Counted from the stretch's first letter, positions 15,944 to 25,491 are shown. The stretch: DNA of 51,711 nt from an uncultured Bacteroidales bacterium (GCA_947589325.1 CANQAM010000014.1:1-51711), one strand, 5' to 3'. The notes: generated by a model from the sequence alone, not told the origin. A program made the numbers and translations.

Positions 15944-16852
15944 TCACTCTTTGCGGTTGCGCGGGTGGTGGGTGAGAATTTCGTTTCGGAGGTATTCTTT
16001 GTCGAGATGTACGTATATCTCGGTGGTGGTGATGCTTTCGTGCCCCAACATCTGCTGTATCGCCCGCAGGTTGGCGCCCCCTTCGAGCAGGTGGGTGGCG
16101 AAGCTGTGGCGCAGCGTATGCGGACTGATGTTTTTCTGTATGCCGCACGCCTCGCACCGCTCTTTGATGATGTAGAATATCATAACCCGGCTCAGCCGAC
16201 CGCCGCGGCGGTTGAGAAACAGTATGTCTCCATCGCCTTTTTTCGGGGTAATATGGGCGCGGTCTTGCCGGTAGAGGCTTATTTCGTGCAGTGCCGACGG
16301 CGATATGGGGACGAGCCGCTGCTTGCTCCCTTTCCCTTCGACGATGATGTATTCGTCTTGCGGGTAAATCTGCGATATGCGCAGCCCCACCAACTCCGAC
16401 ACCCGCAGCCCGCAACTGTACATCGTTTCGATAATGGCTTTGTTACGCTGGCTTTCGGGCAGCGACATATCGAACGAGCCGAGTATCCGGTCTATCTCTT
16501 CGACGGTCAGTATTTCAGGCAGTTTCCGTCCGAGCTTCGGACCCTCGACAAGCTCCATCGGGTCGTTTTCGATATACCCTTCCAGACGCAGGAATGTATA
16601 GAAAGATTTTAGTCCCGAGAGAATGCGGGCTTGCGAACGGGGCTGTATGCCCATATCTTGCAGTTGGCAGGTGAAATTCGTGATGTCGGCTTCGGCAAGC
16701 TGCCCGGCGGTAGGCTCTCCCTCCGGCGTGAGGTATTGGAAGAGTTTGAGTACGTCGTGCAGATAGCCGTCGAGCGTGTTTGCCGACATGCCTTTTTCGA
16801 GTTTCAGATATTGGGAAAAAGATTTTAGCAGTCCCGATTTACCAACAATCAT
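15944..16852 (-). CDS. xerD: tyrosine site-specific recombinase XerD
   Basis: A 302-residue tyrosine recombinase, close to the usual 298. An N-terminal SAM-like core-binding domain (FSQYLKLEKGMSANTLDGYL) precedes the catalytic domain with its full active set: Arg in YSCGLRVSELVGL, Lys in GKGSKQRLVPI, HTLRHSFATHLL, the GH of GHESITTTEIYVH, and the Tyr nucleophile in it. With XerC it resolves chromosome dimers at dif. The length, single copy and housekeeping surroundings favour xerD over a mobile-element integrase. It is divergent from aroQ. The ATG at 16852 is preferred; an upstream in-frame ATG would add 56 non-conserved residues. Confidence 0.85.
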   Translation of the reverse strand: MIVGKSGLLKSFSQYLKLEKGMSANTLDGYLHDVLKLFQYLTPEGEPTAGQLAEADITNFTCQLQDMGIQPRSQARILSGLKSFYTFLRLEGYIENDPMELVEGPKLGRKLPEILTVEEIDRILGSFDMSLPESQRNKAIIETMYSCGLRVSELVGLRISQIYPQDEYIIVEGKGSKQRLVPISPSALHEISLYRQDRAHITPKKGDGDILFLNRRGGRLSRVMIFYIIKERCEACGIQKNISPHTLRHSFATHLLEGGANLRAIQQMLGHESITTTEIYVHLDKEYLRNEILTHHPRNRKE

Positions 16853-16949
16853 GCGCCGATGGTGAAATATTCCACAATATTTTGTACTTTTGTCGAAAAT
16901 TTCCGGCGGAAAGATTTTCCCCTTTCCGGAAAATGTTTTCAATTCGGTA

Positions 16950-16957
16950 CAAAGATA
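16950..16957 (-). promoter_or_regulatory. -7 element of xerD
   Basis: CAAAGATA reads TATCTTTG on the minus strand. It lies only 17 bases from the aroQ start, so the xerD transcript begins inside the aroQ leader. A plus-strand match, TACTTTTG at 16885-16892, could serve aroQ, making the two promoters face each other. Confidence 0.45.
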
Positions 16958-16973
16958 TAAAATCTTTCGGTTT

Positions 16974-17402
16974 ATGGATATATGGATTATCAACGGACCC
17001 AATCTCAACTTGTTGGGCAAGCGTGAAAAGAGTGTGTATGGAGACGCCTCGTTCGAGAGCTATCTGGAAACGTTGCGCGGTCGTTATCCGCAGCATACGA
17101 TACACTATTATCAATCGAATATCGAAGGCGAATTGATAAACAAAATTCACGAACAAGGGTTTTCTCCTGTGGGAATCGTACTCAACGCCGGCGCCTATAC
17201 CCACACCTCCATTGCGCTTTCCGATGCCATACGGGCGGTTACCGCACCGGTGGTGGAGGTACACATTTCCAATATCCATGCGCGGGAAGAGTATCGGCAT
17301 ACCTCGAAAATCGCAGCGGCATGCTGCGGCTCTATTATCGGATTCGGACTCGACTCCTATCGCTTGGCGGTGGAAGCGCTCATAGAAAACAGTAATCGGT
17401 AG
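16974..17402 (+). CDS. aroQ: type II 3-dehydroquinate dehydratase
   Basis: A 142-residue type II dehydroquinase, the usual size. IINGPNLNLLGKRE is the start-of-fold signature; Tyr in REKSVYG is the catalytic base region, NAGAYTHTS and VEVHISNIHAREEYRH carry the substrate-binding Asn and His. It converts 3-dehydroquinate to 3-dehydroshikimate in the shikimate pathway. The ATG at 16974 gives the canonical N-terminus. It ends four bases before pyk, with which it is probably co-transcribed. Confidence 0.95.
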   Translation: MDIWIINGPNLNLLGKREKSVYGDASFESYLETLRGRYPQHTIHYYQSNIEGELINKIHEQGFSPVGIVLNAGAYTHTSIALSDAIRAVTAPVVEVHISNIHAREEYRHTSKIAAACCGSIIGFGLDSYRLAVEALIENSNR

Positions 17403-17406
17403 AATT

Positions 17407-18873
17407 ATGGTATCGAAACAGACAAAAATAGTGGCCACTGTATCGGACAAACGTTGTGAAGTCGATTTTGTCCGCTCTCTTTTCGAAAACGGAATGAATG
17501 TCGTGCGCATGAATTCGGCGCACCTCAACAACGAAGGCTTCGACCGCATCATCAACAATGTGCGTGCGGTTTCCGATACCATTGCCATACTGTTGGACAC
17601 CAAAGGTCCGGAGGTGCGCACCACGTTTATCGAAAACGATGCGAACATAACATTTACCGCCGGCGACATTGTGCGTATGAAAGGCTGCCCCGACGCCTAT
17701 ACCACGCAGCAGCAAATCAATGTGTCGTATGTCGATTTTGCCAAAGACCTTTCGGTGGGCAGCATCGTGCTGATCGACGACGGCGAATTGGAGTTCCGCG
17801 TATTGGAGAAGCACGACGATTACCTGTTGTGCGTGGCACAGAATGCCGGCGAACTCGGTTCGCGCAAGAGCGTGAACGTGCCGGGCGTGCGCATAAACCT
17901 GCCTGCCCTTACCGAGAAAGACCGCCGGAACATTCTTTACGCTATCGACAAAAACATCGATTTCATCGCCCACTCTTTCGTGCGCAGCAAGCAGGACGTG
18001 TTGGCGATACAGGAGATACTCGATGCCCATAACAGCAAAATAAAGATTATCGCCAAAATCGAAAATCAGGAGGGCGTCGATAACATCGACGAGATACTCG
18101 AAGTGGCTTACGGCGTCATGGTGGCGCGCGGCGACCTCGGCATCGAGGTGGCGCAGGAGAAGATTCCCGGCATACAACGTCGCCTGATAAAGAAATGCGT
18201 GCAGGCGAAGAAGCCGGTTATCGTAGCCACGCAGATGCTTCACTCGATGATAAAAAATCCCCGCCCCACCCGTGCCGAAGTAACCGATGTGGCAAATGCC
18301 ATATACTATCGTACCGATGCGCTGATGTTGAGCGGCGAGACCGCTTACGGACAATATCCCGTCGAGGCGATTGCCACGATGTCGCGCATTGCCAAAGAGG
18401 CGGAAGAAACGAAACTTTCGGATAACGATATACAGGTGAATATCGAGGGCGAGGTTTTCGATACCACCTCTTTTTTGGCAAAATCGGCAGTCGATTCGTC
18501 CGACAAGTTGGGAGTGAAAGCCATCGTTACCGACGGTTATACAGGACGGACGGCGCGCAATCTGGCGGCATATCGCGGAAAAGACCCCGTTCTTGCAATC
18601 TGTTACAGCGAGCGCACCATGCGCGAGCTGGCGCTCTCTTATGGAGTTATTGCTCTCTACCAGCCTGAGGCGGCGACCTCGCGCAGATATCTCTATCACG
18701 GACTTTCCTCCCTTATCGGAGCCGGCATTATCAAGGACGAAGACCTGATAGCCTACATCGGCGGAGCATTCGGTGAAGACAGCGGAAGTACGTTCCTCGA
18801 AATCAACAAAGCCGGAATTATATTGAAAGATTACGACCGCTACGTATTGCCCAATCTCGACGAGGCGCACTGA
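17407..18873 (+). CDS. pyk: pyruvate kinase
   Basis: A 488-residue pyruvate kinase, making pyruvate and ATP from phosphoenolpyruvate and ADP in glycolysis. It shows the catalytic Lys in IAKIENQEG, the Mg-binding MVARGDLGIEV, and TQMLHSMIKNPRPTRAE with the DVANAI and MLSGETA signatures, followed by the C-terminal domain (AIVTDGYTGRTARNLAAYR). The usual RxNFSHG near the N-terminus is VVRMNSAH here, a variant. It lies between aroQ and an O-methyltransferase, one base from the latter. Confidence 0.95.
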   Translation: MVSKQTKIVATVSDKRCEVDFVRSLFENGMNVVRMNSAHLNNEGFDRIINNVRAVSDTIAILLDTKGPEVRTTFIENDANITFTAGDIVRMKGCPDAYTTQQQINVSYVDFAKDLSVGSIVLIDDGELEFRVLEKHDDYLLCVAQNAGELGSRKSVNVPGVRINLPALTEKDRRNILYAIDKNIDFIAHSFVRSKQDVLAIQEILDAHNSKIKIIAKIENQEGVDNIDEILEVAYGVMVARGDLGIEVAQEKIPGIQRRLIKKCVQAKKPVIVATQMLHSMIKNPRPTRAEVTDVANAIYYRTDALMLSGETAYGQYPVEAIATMSRIAKEAEETKLSDNDIQVNIEGEVFDTTSFLAKSAVDSSDKLGVKAIVTDGYTGRTARNLAAYRGKDPVLAICYSERTMRELALSYGVIALYQPEAATSRRYLYHGLSSLIGAGIIKDEDLIAYIGGAFGEDSGSTFLEINKAGIILKDYDRYVLPNLDEAH

Positions 18874-18874
18874 T

Positions 18875-19498
18875 ATGGAGCTTGATGAGTACATTCTCTC
18901 GCACATCGATGCGGAAGGGGAGTTGTTGGCGCAACTCAGCCGCGATACCCATGTCCACACGCTGCGTCCGCGCATGATGTCGGGACACTTGCAGGGTCGC
19001 ATTCTCAAAATGTTTTGCCGAATGCAGCGCCCGAAGCGCATTTTGGAAATCGGCACTTTTACCGGATATTCCACCCTTTGCCTCGCCGAAGGTATGCCCG
19101 ACGATGCCGAGCTGCATACGGTGGAGATAGACGACGAAATAGAAGAGTTCACGCGCAAGTATCTCGCGCAGTCGCCGGCAGCCGCACGCATACAGTTGCA
19201 CATCGGCGATGCGCTGGCGGTCGTGCCGCAGCTCGGCGGTACGTTCGATATGGTGTTTATTGACGCCGACAAACGTCATTATTGCGACTATTACGATATG
19301 GTTTTCGACCGCGTGGCCGCCGGCGGTGTGATACTCGCCGACAATACCCTGTGGGACAGCAAGGTATATGACGGGCATTCGCACGATACGCAGACCGAAG
19401 CCGTCAAGGCTTTCAACGACAAAATCGCTGCCGATACGCGGGTGGAAAAAGTGATTCTGCCTCTGCGCGACGGCCTTACCGTTATTTGGAAAAAATAA
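18875..19498 (+). CDS. family 3 (COMT-like) O-methyltransferase
   Basis: A 207-residue SAM-dependent methyltransferase of PF01596. ILEIGTFTGYSTLCLAEGM is the SAM-binding glycine motif, LHTVEID the acidic residue after strand 2, and FDMVFIDADKRHYCDYY the metal-binding Asp site; VILADNTLWDSKVYD completes the metal site. Members methylate catechol-type hydroxyls; the substrate is unknown. It follows pyk with a one-base gap, so it is in the same operon. Confidence 0.9.
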   Translation: MELDEYILSHIDAEGELLAQLSRDTHVHTLRPRMMSGHLQGRILKMFCRMQRPKRILEIGTFTGYSTLCLAEGMPDDAELHTVEIDDEIEEFTRKYLAQSPAAARIQLHIGDALAVVPQLGGTFDMVFIDADKRHYCDYYDMVFDRVAAGGVILADNTLWDSKVYDGHSHDTQTEAVKAFNDKIAADTRVEKVILPLRDGLTVIWKK

Positions 19499-19568
19499 TT
19501 CGGCGAAAATGTTTTCCGGTTTCCGGAAAAAGGATTATCTTAGACAAATTCTCTAATACGCACCGCTT

Positions 19569-19904
19569 ATGGAGACAACCAGACAAAACAAAATAAGCCG
19601 CCTCATACAGAAAGAGTTGAGCGAGATTTTCTTGACGGAAACCCGTAAGATGCCCGGTACGCTGGTATCGGTGAGCGTGGTGCGGGTAAGTCCCGATTTG
19701 AGCGTAGCCAAAGCCTATTTGAGTATTTTCCCGTCGGAAAAGGCTGCCGAGATGTTGGAGTCGGTGCGCGCCAGCGCCAAGACGATACGCTACGCCCTTG
19801 CCGGCCGCATACGCTTTCAGCTGCGGAAGACGCCGGAGTTGATGTTTTTCATCGACGATTCGCTCGATTACATAGAAAACATAGATGCCCTGTTGAACAA
19901 ATAA
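19569..19904 (+). CDS. rbfA: ribosome-binding factor A
   Basis: A 111-residue RbfA with the KH-like fold: RQNKISRLIQKELSEIF at the start, VSVVRVSPDLSVAKAYLSIFP in the middle and LRKTPELMFFIDDSLDY at the end. It binds the 30S subunit during late 16S rRNA maturation. It precedes the permease gene by eight bases. Confidence 0.95.
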   Translation: METTRQNKISRLIQKELSEIFLTETRKMPGTLVSVSVVRVSPDLSVAKAYLSIFPSEKAAEMLESVRASAKTIRYALAGRIRFQLRKTPELMFFIDDSLDYIENIDALLNK

Positions 19905-19912
19905 GCCGGGAT

Positions 19913-21148
19913 ATGCCGCTTTCGTTGAAAATAGCCTTGCGTTACCTTTTCTCTCCGAAATCGCACAGCGCCATCACGTTCATATCGGTCATTTCGGTGC
20001 TGGGTATGGCGGTAACGACGATGGCCATTATCTGTACATTGTCGGTATATAACGGTTTTCAGGAGCTGATAGGCTCGCTCTGTTCGCGCCTCGATCCGCA
20101 GATAAAGATACTCCCCGTGTCGGGAAAGACGCTCGACACCGAGTCGGCTGAAATAACCGATTTGTACCGTTGGAGCGAAATTGCCGAAATCATGCCCGTT
20201 GTCGAAGAAAATGCGCTCGCTGTTTTCGGCAAAAACCAGATGCCCGTGCACCTCAAAGGAGTTGGCGGAAATTTCAAAGCGGTTCATGGCGACGTCGATG
20301 ATATACTTCTCGACGGGGAATTTATCCTGACCGATACCCTTGAAAATTGGGTGGCATTGGGCGCCGGCGTGGCTTCCCACCTCGAAACAGGAACATTCTT
20401 TTCCCGCCCGTTGCGCCTGTATGCTCCGCGTCGCAAAGCCCGTGTGAATCTTGCCAATCCCTCGACCTCGTTTCGGGAAGAAAACAGCTATGTATCGGGT
20501 GTGTTTGCCGTCGATCAGCAGGAGTACGACGAATCGTGGGTCATTGCTCCGCTGGCGTTGGTGCGTCGGCTTTACGACTATACGACCGAAGCCACAGCAT
20601 TGGAATTGCGCTTGCAGGACGATGCCGATGAAGCGGCGACAATAGCCCGACTGCAAAATCGTTTGGGCGGTGGGTATCGCGTGCTGAATCGATTGCAACA
20701 ACAGGCGACCACATTCAATATGATGCAGATAGAAAAGTGGATTACCTTCCTCATATTGATTTTCATATTGATGATAGCCACGTTCAACGTCATCGGCTCG
20801 CTTTCGATGCTGATTATCGACAAGCGGGAAAATATACATACCTTGCGCAGCTTGGGCGCGGACGATACGCTGATATCCCGCATATTTCTTACGGAAGGGT
20901 GGCTCATATCGGCAATCGGTGCGGGTGGAGGACTGTTGGCCGGCATCGTGTTGTGCCGTTTGCAGGAGGCATTCGGGTGGCTGCGCATGGGCGATGCCGG
21001 AGCCTTTATCGTCGATGCTTATCCCGTGCGCTTTTATTGGAGCGATGCCCTTGTGGTGCTACTTGTTGTGGTATTGATAGGCTTGCTCGCATCGTGGTTT
21101 CCGGTAAAATATATGCAGTCCGACCGCTTCTCCCGTGAAGGAGAATAA
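19913..21148 (+). CDS. FtsX-like/LolC-E-type ABC transporter permease
   Basis: A 411-residue membrane protein with the MacB/LolCDE permease layout: a first membrane helix at about 20-45 (ITFISVISVLGMAVTTMAIICTL, shown only in part by its SVISVLGMAV core), a large periplasmic domain, and three C-terminal helices in the FtsX domain (PF02687), where LRSLGADDTLISRIFLTEG is the cytoplasmic coupling segment. Lol permeases move lipoproteins from the inner membrane to the LolA carrier. No ATPase gene is adjacent, so its partner is encoded elsewhere. Confidence 0.85.
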   Translation: MPLSLKIALRYLFSPKSHSAITFISVISVLGMAVTTMAIICTLSVYNGFQELIGSLCSRLDPQIKILPVSGKTLDTESAEITDLYRWSEIAEIMPVVEENALAVFGKNQMPVHLKGVGGNFKAVHGDVDDILLDGEFILTDTLENWVALGAGVASHLETGTFFSRPLRLYAPRRKARVNLANPSTSFREENSYVSGVFAVDQQEYDESWVIAPLALVRRLYDYTTEATALELRLQDDADEAATIARLQNRLGGGYRVLNRLQQQATTFNMMQIEKWITFLILIFILMIATFNVIGSLSMLIIDKRENIHTLRSLGADDTLISRIFLTEGWLISAIGAGGGLLAGIVLCRLQEAFGWLRMGDAGAFIVDAYPVRFYWSDALVVLLVVVLIGLLASWFPVKYMQSDRFSREGE

Positions 21149-21164
21149 ATGAGCATGAATGAAA

Positions 21165-21202
21165 AACTCGGGGTACGAATCTTTCGATTCATACCCCGAG
21201 TT
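21165..21202. terminator. bidirectional hairpin between convergent genes
   Basis: AACTCGGGGTA (21165-21175) pairs perfectly with TACCCCGAGTT (21192-21202), and an inner GAATC/GATTC stem extends it. It lies between the convergent permease and lipoprotein genes and can serve both. The T-tracts beside it are weak, GTTGGTTTT on the plus side and GTTTTTC on the minus side. Confidence 0.75.
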
Positions 21203-21222
21203 GGTTTTCCGGAAGAGTCGAT

Positions 21223-21969
21223 TTATTCCGGAATTTCGTCTTTGAAACTTGTCGATAGCGTATAAGTATATCCGCCGAACAGTTCATCACGATTGGGAAC
21301 AGGAGTGAATCCGGAAACATTTATTCCTTTGAACATCAAAACGATGCGAGTGATACTCGACGGATAGTCCGGTAGCTCGAATGTGTACCAATAGTCGTTG
21401 GTCTTATTTGTTATCTCTCCGGTAGTATAGGAGATGATAAGCGTATCGATCGACTGACCGGTATAGTACGGATCGGCAGGAGCGTTTTTTTGCATCAATT
21501 TTACCGAAGAAGTCGAGGAAGCGAACAGCCGGACATTCATCGTCAGCATATTCGGCAGAAGAGGCGTTTTGTACGTGATAAACGGACGGGCGATGCCTTG
21601 TATCGTGTCGGTTTCGATAAAAGAAAAATCTGTCGGTATGGAACTGATTGTATCGATGTCCCAAGTCGATATGTTGGAGAGGGTGGCTTCAAAAATGCCG
21701 GTAGTTTGTGAGTTTGCCGGTTGATTGTCCCAATCGACCGTATAATTTGTCATGGCTCTGGCAATGCTGTCGGAGAGAGTAGGTACGCCGTCGCCGGTAA
21801 GGCAGAGTCCGATGTCGTCCAACCGTATGTAGGGAATGTTGTTCAGCGAGTCGAAAAGTATCGTTCCCGTTCCATACGAAATAGTTATGTTGCCTTTGTC
21901 GCCCAAGCAGCTGTTGAACGAAAGCAGTGCGACAATGGCGAAAGCCGAAAGTGAAAAGGACTGTTTCAT
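21223..21969 (-). CDS. lipoprotein of unknown function, possibly NigD-like
   Basis: A 248-residue protein with a lipoprotein signal peptide (FAIVALLSFNSC). The following beta-rich segment, with IPYIRLDDIGLCL, faintly resembles the N-terminal OB-like domain of Bacteroidetes NigD-type lipoproteins (which carry a similar RLDDG core), but I am not sure of this. The rest (about residues 100-248) is beta-rich with many Thr and Ser and is not recognised. It follows DUF1015 by 29 bases and is probably the last gene of the serine operon transcript. An in-frame ATG at 22050 overlapping DUF1015 would add 27 residues before the signal peptide and is unlikely. Confidence 0.75.
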   Translation of the reverse strand: MKQSFSLSAFAIVALLSFNSCLGDKGNITISYGTGTILFDSLNNIPYIRLDDIGLCLTGDGVPTLSDSIARAMTNYTVDWDNQPANSQTTGIFEATLSNISTWDIDTISSIPTDFSFIETDTIQGIARPFITYKTPLLPNMLTMNVRLFASSTSSVKLMQKNAPADPYYTGQSIDTLIISYTTGEITNKTNDYWYTFELPDYPSSITRIVLMFKGINVSGFTPVPNRDELFGGYTYTLSTSFKDEIPE

Positions 21970-21998
21970 ATTTATTTGTTTTTTGTAACCTGTCAGGT

Positions 21999-23243
21999 CT
22001 ATGAAAGTTTGTGTATTACCAGTCCGGAGCGCAGTTTCGGCTCGAACCAAGTAGTTTTCGGCGGCATGATGTTGCCTGTGTCGGCGATGTCCATGAGTTG
22101 TTTCATCGACACGGGGTAGAGGGCGAGAGCCACCCGCATCTCACCGCTATCGACTCTGCGCTTCAATTCACCGAGCCCTCTGATGCCGCCGACGAAGTCG
22201 ATACGTTTGTCCGAGCGCAGGTCGTTGATTCCCAGAATGTCGCGCAGTATCAGGTCGGACGATATGGTAACGTCGAGCACGCCGATGGGGTCGCTGTTGT
22301 CGTAAGTGCCTTCTTTGGCGGTGAGCGAGTACCATTCGCCGCTCAGGTAGAGTGAGAAGTTGTGCAGTGCCGTCGGGCGGTATATTTCCTTTCCTTTCTT
22401 TTCCACGATGAAGTTGGCGGCGAGCTTTTGCAAGAAGGCTTCGTCGCTCAGTCCGTTCAAGTCTTTCACCACGCGATTGTAGTCGATGATGTGCAACTGT
22501 GAGGCGGGGAAGCACACGGCTAAGAAGTAGTTGTATTCTTCGTCGCCTCGGTGGTGCGGATTCTGTTTCGCCTTTTCCGCTCCCACTAATGCGGCGGCGG
22601 CGGTGCGGTGATGCCCGTCGGCGATATAGAGGTAGGGAATGGCGGCGAACAATTCGGTGATGCGCCGTATCGTGGCGGGGGTGTCGATAATCCAGAAGTG
22701 GTGCCCGAATCCGTCGGGGGCGGTGAAGTCGTATTCCGGCTCGCCCTTGACGATGCCGGCAACGATGTCGTTCAGCTCTTTGTTGTCGGGGTAGGCGAAA
22801 AATACCGGTTCGATGTTGGCGTTGTTGATGCGCACATGTTTCATGCGGTCTTCCTCTTTGTCGCGGCGGGTCAGTTCGTGTTTTTTGATGACGCCGTTCA
22901 GGTAGTCGTCTACGTTGGCGCATACCACAAGACCATACTGTGTATGTCCGTTCATCGTTTGGGCGTAGATGTAGTACCGCTCGTTTTCGTCTTGCCGCAG
23001 CCACCCTTTTTCTTGGAACAGGTTGAATTGTTCCACCGCTTTTTCATAGACTTCGGGAGCGTGTTCGTCGGTGCCCGGCGCAAAGTTTATTTCGGGTTTG
23101 ATGATGTGGTAAAGCGATTTTTCATTGCCGGCGGCTTCGGCGCGAGCTTCTTCCGAGTTTAATACGTCATAGGGGCGCGATGCCACTTCTTCGACCAGTT
23201 CGCGGGGAGGTCTGATGCCTTTGAAAGGTTTTATTTTTGCCAT
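21999..23243 (-). CDS. DUF1015 family protein
   Basis: A 414-residue cytoplasmic protein matching DUF1015 (PF06245): it starts KPFKGIRPPRELVEEVASRPYD and carries the YIADGHHRTAAA motif near residue 215 and a KEEDRMKH segment near 135. The family sits next to serine biosynthesis genes in many bacteria, as here, 81 bases after serA. Its biochemical function is not established to my knowledge; a link to serine metabolism is inferred from this context. Confidence 0.9.
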   Translation of the reverse strand: MAKIKPFKGIRPPRELVEEVASRPYDVLNSEEARAEAAGNEKSLYHIIKPEINFAPGTDEHAPEVYEKAVEQFNLFQEKGWLRQDENERYYIYAQTMNGHTQYGLVVCANVDDYLNGVIKKHELTRRDKEEDRMKHVRINNANIEPVFFAYPDNKELNDIVAGIVKGEPEYDFTAPDGFGHHFWIIDTPATIRRITELFAAIPYLYIADGHHRTAAAALVGAEKAKQNPHHRGDEEYNYFLAVCFPASQLHIIDYNRVVKDLNGLSDEAFLQKLAANFIVEKKGKEIYRPTALHNFSLYLSGEWYSLTAKEGTYDNSDPIGVLDVTISSDLILRDILGINDLRSDKRIDFVGGIRGLGELKRRVDSGEMRVALALYPVSMKQLMDIADTGNIMPPKTTWFEPKLRSGLVIHKLS

Positions 23244-23324
23244 GGTTGCATATTTAACGATAAAGAGGGCCCGCTATTAACGGAACGAATAGCGCGACCC
23301 ACTTTTGTCGGAGAGTTGTATGGA

Positions 23325-24245
23325 TTATTTGTTCACTCTGAATCGGTCGATGCCGTCTTTCAGGAATCCGACGGATTGTTTGGCGGCAGCGATGCCGGCA
23401 TTGATGTTGGCTTCTGCCGTTTGTGCGCCCATTTTCTTCGGGGTGAAGAAGTAGCGGCCCTCGAATTTTTCGGCGAATACCGGTGCATTCGACGGGGCGA
23501 TGTCAGACACATAGCGGAAGTCGGCGCGCTCTTCCATCAGTTTTACCAACTCTTCTTCGTCGATGACTTCTTTGCGGGCGGTGTTTATCAGCACGGCACC
23601 TTTGGGCATCTGTTTCAGCAGGTTGTAGTTGATGGATTTTTTCGTTTCGTCGGTGGCGGGAATGTGCAGCGACACGAATTGGCAGGTCTTGTACATTTCG
23701 TTGATGTCGCTTACGGGCGTTACGCCGGCTTCGGCGATGACGTTTGCCGGGCAGTAGGGGTCGTATGCGCAGACCTCCATACCGAACCCTTTGGCAATGC
23801 GGGCGACGTTGCGTCCAACCTGACCGAAGGCGTGGATACCGAGTTTCTTGCCTTTCAGCTCCGTGCCCGACGTACCGTTGTAGAGGTTGCGCACGATCAT
23901 CACCGTCATGCCGAATACCAATTCGGCAACGGCGTTGGAATTTTGTCCGGGCGTGTTCATGACGCACACGTTGTGAGCCGTGGCGGCAGCAAGGTCGATG
24001 TTGTCGTAGCCGGCGCCTGCGCGCACGACGATTTTCAGCTTCTTGGCGGCGTCGAACACTTCGGCGTCGATGATGTCGCTGCGCACGATCAGACCTTCAA
24101 CATCTTTCACAGCATCTATCAGTTTGTTTTTTTCTCCGTATTTTTCGAGCAGTACCAGTTCCATTCCGGCGGCTTCTATCTCTTTGCGGATACCTTCTAC
24201 GGCAACGGCTGCAAAAGGCTTGTCGGTAGCAACTAATATTTTCAT
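23325..24245 (-). CDS. serA: D-3-phosphoglycerate dehydrogenase, short form
   Basis: A 306-residue NAD-dependent enzyme making 3-phosphohydroxypyruvate, the first step of serine synthesis. VVRAGAGYDNID, the Rossmann IHAFGQVGRNVARIAKGFG, and NTARKEVIDEEEL with the conserved Arg (R224) are visible. It has no C-terminal ACT domain, so it probably lacks serine feedback inhibition. The usual TPHxG(G/A)(S/T)T catalytic His region reads TPKKMGAQT (268-276), with Lys at the His position, and the conserved Glu of the EP motif appears to be Asn. This Lys-type form is known from Bacteroides and Entamoeba relatives. It lies 13 bases downstream of serC. The ATG at 24245 fits the family start. Confidence 0.92.
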   Translation of the reverse strand: MKILVATDKPFAAVAVEGIRKEIEAAGMELVLLEKYGEKNKLIDAVKDVEGLIVRSDIIDAEVFDAAKKLKIVVRAGAGYDNIDLAAATAHNVCVMNTPGQNSNAVAELVFGMTVMIVRNLYNGTSGTELKGKKLGIHAFGQVGRNVARIAKGFGMEVCAYDPYCPANVIAEAGVTPVSDINEMYKTCQFVSLHIPATDETKKSINYNLLKQMPKGAVLINTARKEVIDEEELVKLMEERADFRYVSDIAPSNAPVFAEKFEGRYFFTPKKMGAQTAEANINAGIAAAKQSVGFLKDGIDRFRVNK

Positions 24246-24258
24246 GACGGTGTTCCTA

Positions 24259-25326
24259 TTAATGGTTTTTCTCAAATTCCTGCATGGTGGCTATAAGAGC
24301 CTCTACGCTCGACTTGGGCATGGCGTTGTAGAGCGAAGCGCGGAATCCGCCCACCGAGCGGTGGCCCTTGATGCCCACCATTCCCTTGCTCGAAGCGAAT
24401 TGGGCAAACTCTTCTTCCAGCTCTTTGTATTCGTCGTTCATCACGAAACATACGTTCATGATGGAACGGTCTTCGGGTACGACCGTGCCTCTGAACAGTT
24501 TGTTGCGGTCGATTTCGTCGTAGAGGATAGCTGCCTTTTCGAGATTCATCTTTTCGAGCACTTTCACGCCGCCCAACTCTTTGTAGTATTTGAGGGTCTG
24601 CAATGCGGCGAATACTGGCAGACAGGGAGGCGTGTTAAACATCGAGCCTTTCTTGATGTGCGTGCGGTAGTCGAGCATCGTAGGTATGGCGCGTTCCACC
24701 CGGCCCAGTGCATCTTCGCGCACGATGGCGATGGTTACGCCGGCAGGTGCGAGATTTTTCTGTGCGCCGGCATAGATGATATCATATTTCGATACATCGA
24801 CAGGGCGGGAGAAGATATCGGACGACATATCGGCGACCAAAGGCACTTTCACGTCGGGGTCGTAACGCATTTCCGTTCCGAAAATGGTATTGTTCGTGGT
24901 GATATGGAAATAATCGGCATCGTCGGGTACGGTGTAGCCTTTGGGTATGAAAGTGAAGTTGGCATCTTTGGAGGAGGCCACTACATCGACTTCACCGAAC
25001 AGTTTGGCTTCTTTTATGGCATTTACAGCCCATGTGCCGGTTTCGAGATAAGCCGCTTTCTTTTTCAACAGGTTATACGGTACCATGCAGAATTGCAGGC
25101 TGGCGCCGCCGCCCAAATATACGACATCGTATCCGGCAGGAACGTCCAACAACTCTTTTACTAATGCGCGCGCTTCGTCCATGACGGCGGAAAATTCTTT
25201 GCTGCGGTGCGAGATTTCCAGCAAGGAAAGTCCCGTTCCGGCGAAATCCAACACGGCATCGGCTGTGTTCTTGATTGTGTACTGGCTCAAAATAGAGGGG
25301 CCTGCATAGAAATTGTGCTTCTTCAT
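24259..25326 (-). CDS. serC: phosphoserine aminotransferase
   Basis: A 355-residue PLP enzyme converting 3-phosphohydroxypyruvate and glutamate to phosphoserine. It shows [10 protein letters not shown] at the N-terminus, [17 protein letters not shown], the PLP-Lys region [18 protein letters not shown] and the C-terminal [16 protein letters not shown]. It is the promoter-proximal gene of serC-serA-DUF1015-lipoprotein. Confidence 0.96.
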   Translation of the reverse strand: MKKHNFYAGPSILSQYTIKNTADAVLDFAGTGLSLLEISHRSKEFSAVMDEARALVKELLDVPAGYDVVYLGGGASLQFCMVPYNLLKKKAAYLETGTWAVNAIKEAKLFGEVDVVASSKDANFTFIPKGYTVPDDADYFHITTNNTIFGTEMRYDPDVKVPLVADMSSDIFSRPVDVSKYDIIYAGAQKNLAPAGVTIAIVREDALGRVERAIPTMLDYRTHIKKGSMFNTPPCLPVFAALQTLKYYKELGGVKVLEKMNLEKAAILYDEIDRNKLFRGTVVPEDRSIMNVCFVMNDEYKELEEEFAQFASSKGMVGIKGHRSVGGFRASLYNAMPKSSVEALIATMQEFEKNH

Positions 25327-25382
25327 TTTCTGTTACTATTTTTGTGTTTAATCCATTTGCTTGAAAAATGTTTTTTCGGAAA

Positions 25383-25413
25383 CAAATATATGTGTTTTTT
25401 CCCATAGAACAAA
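25383..25413 (-). promoter_or_regulatory. consensus promoter of serC
   Basis: On the minus strand the element reads TTTG (25413-25410), exactly 19 bases, then TATATTTG (25390-25383). Both boxes and the spacing match the Bacteroidetes TTTG-N19-TAnnTTTG consensus. It lies 56 bases upstream of the serC start. Confidence 0.75.
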
Positions 25414-25491
25414 GAAAACGGGAATAAAAAGAGCCTCAGTTCGTTTTTCTTGTCGGTACGGGAAATACCCTTTCCCCGAAAATTCTTGTAA

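Noticed and set aside
17380-19272. 630-codon minus-strand frame opposite pyk
   Set aside because: It overlaps pyruvate kinase and the O-methyltransferase fully and shows no domain; a shadow frame.
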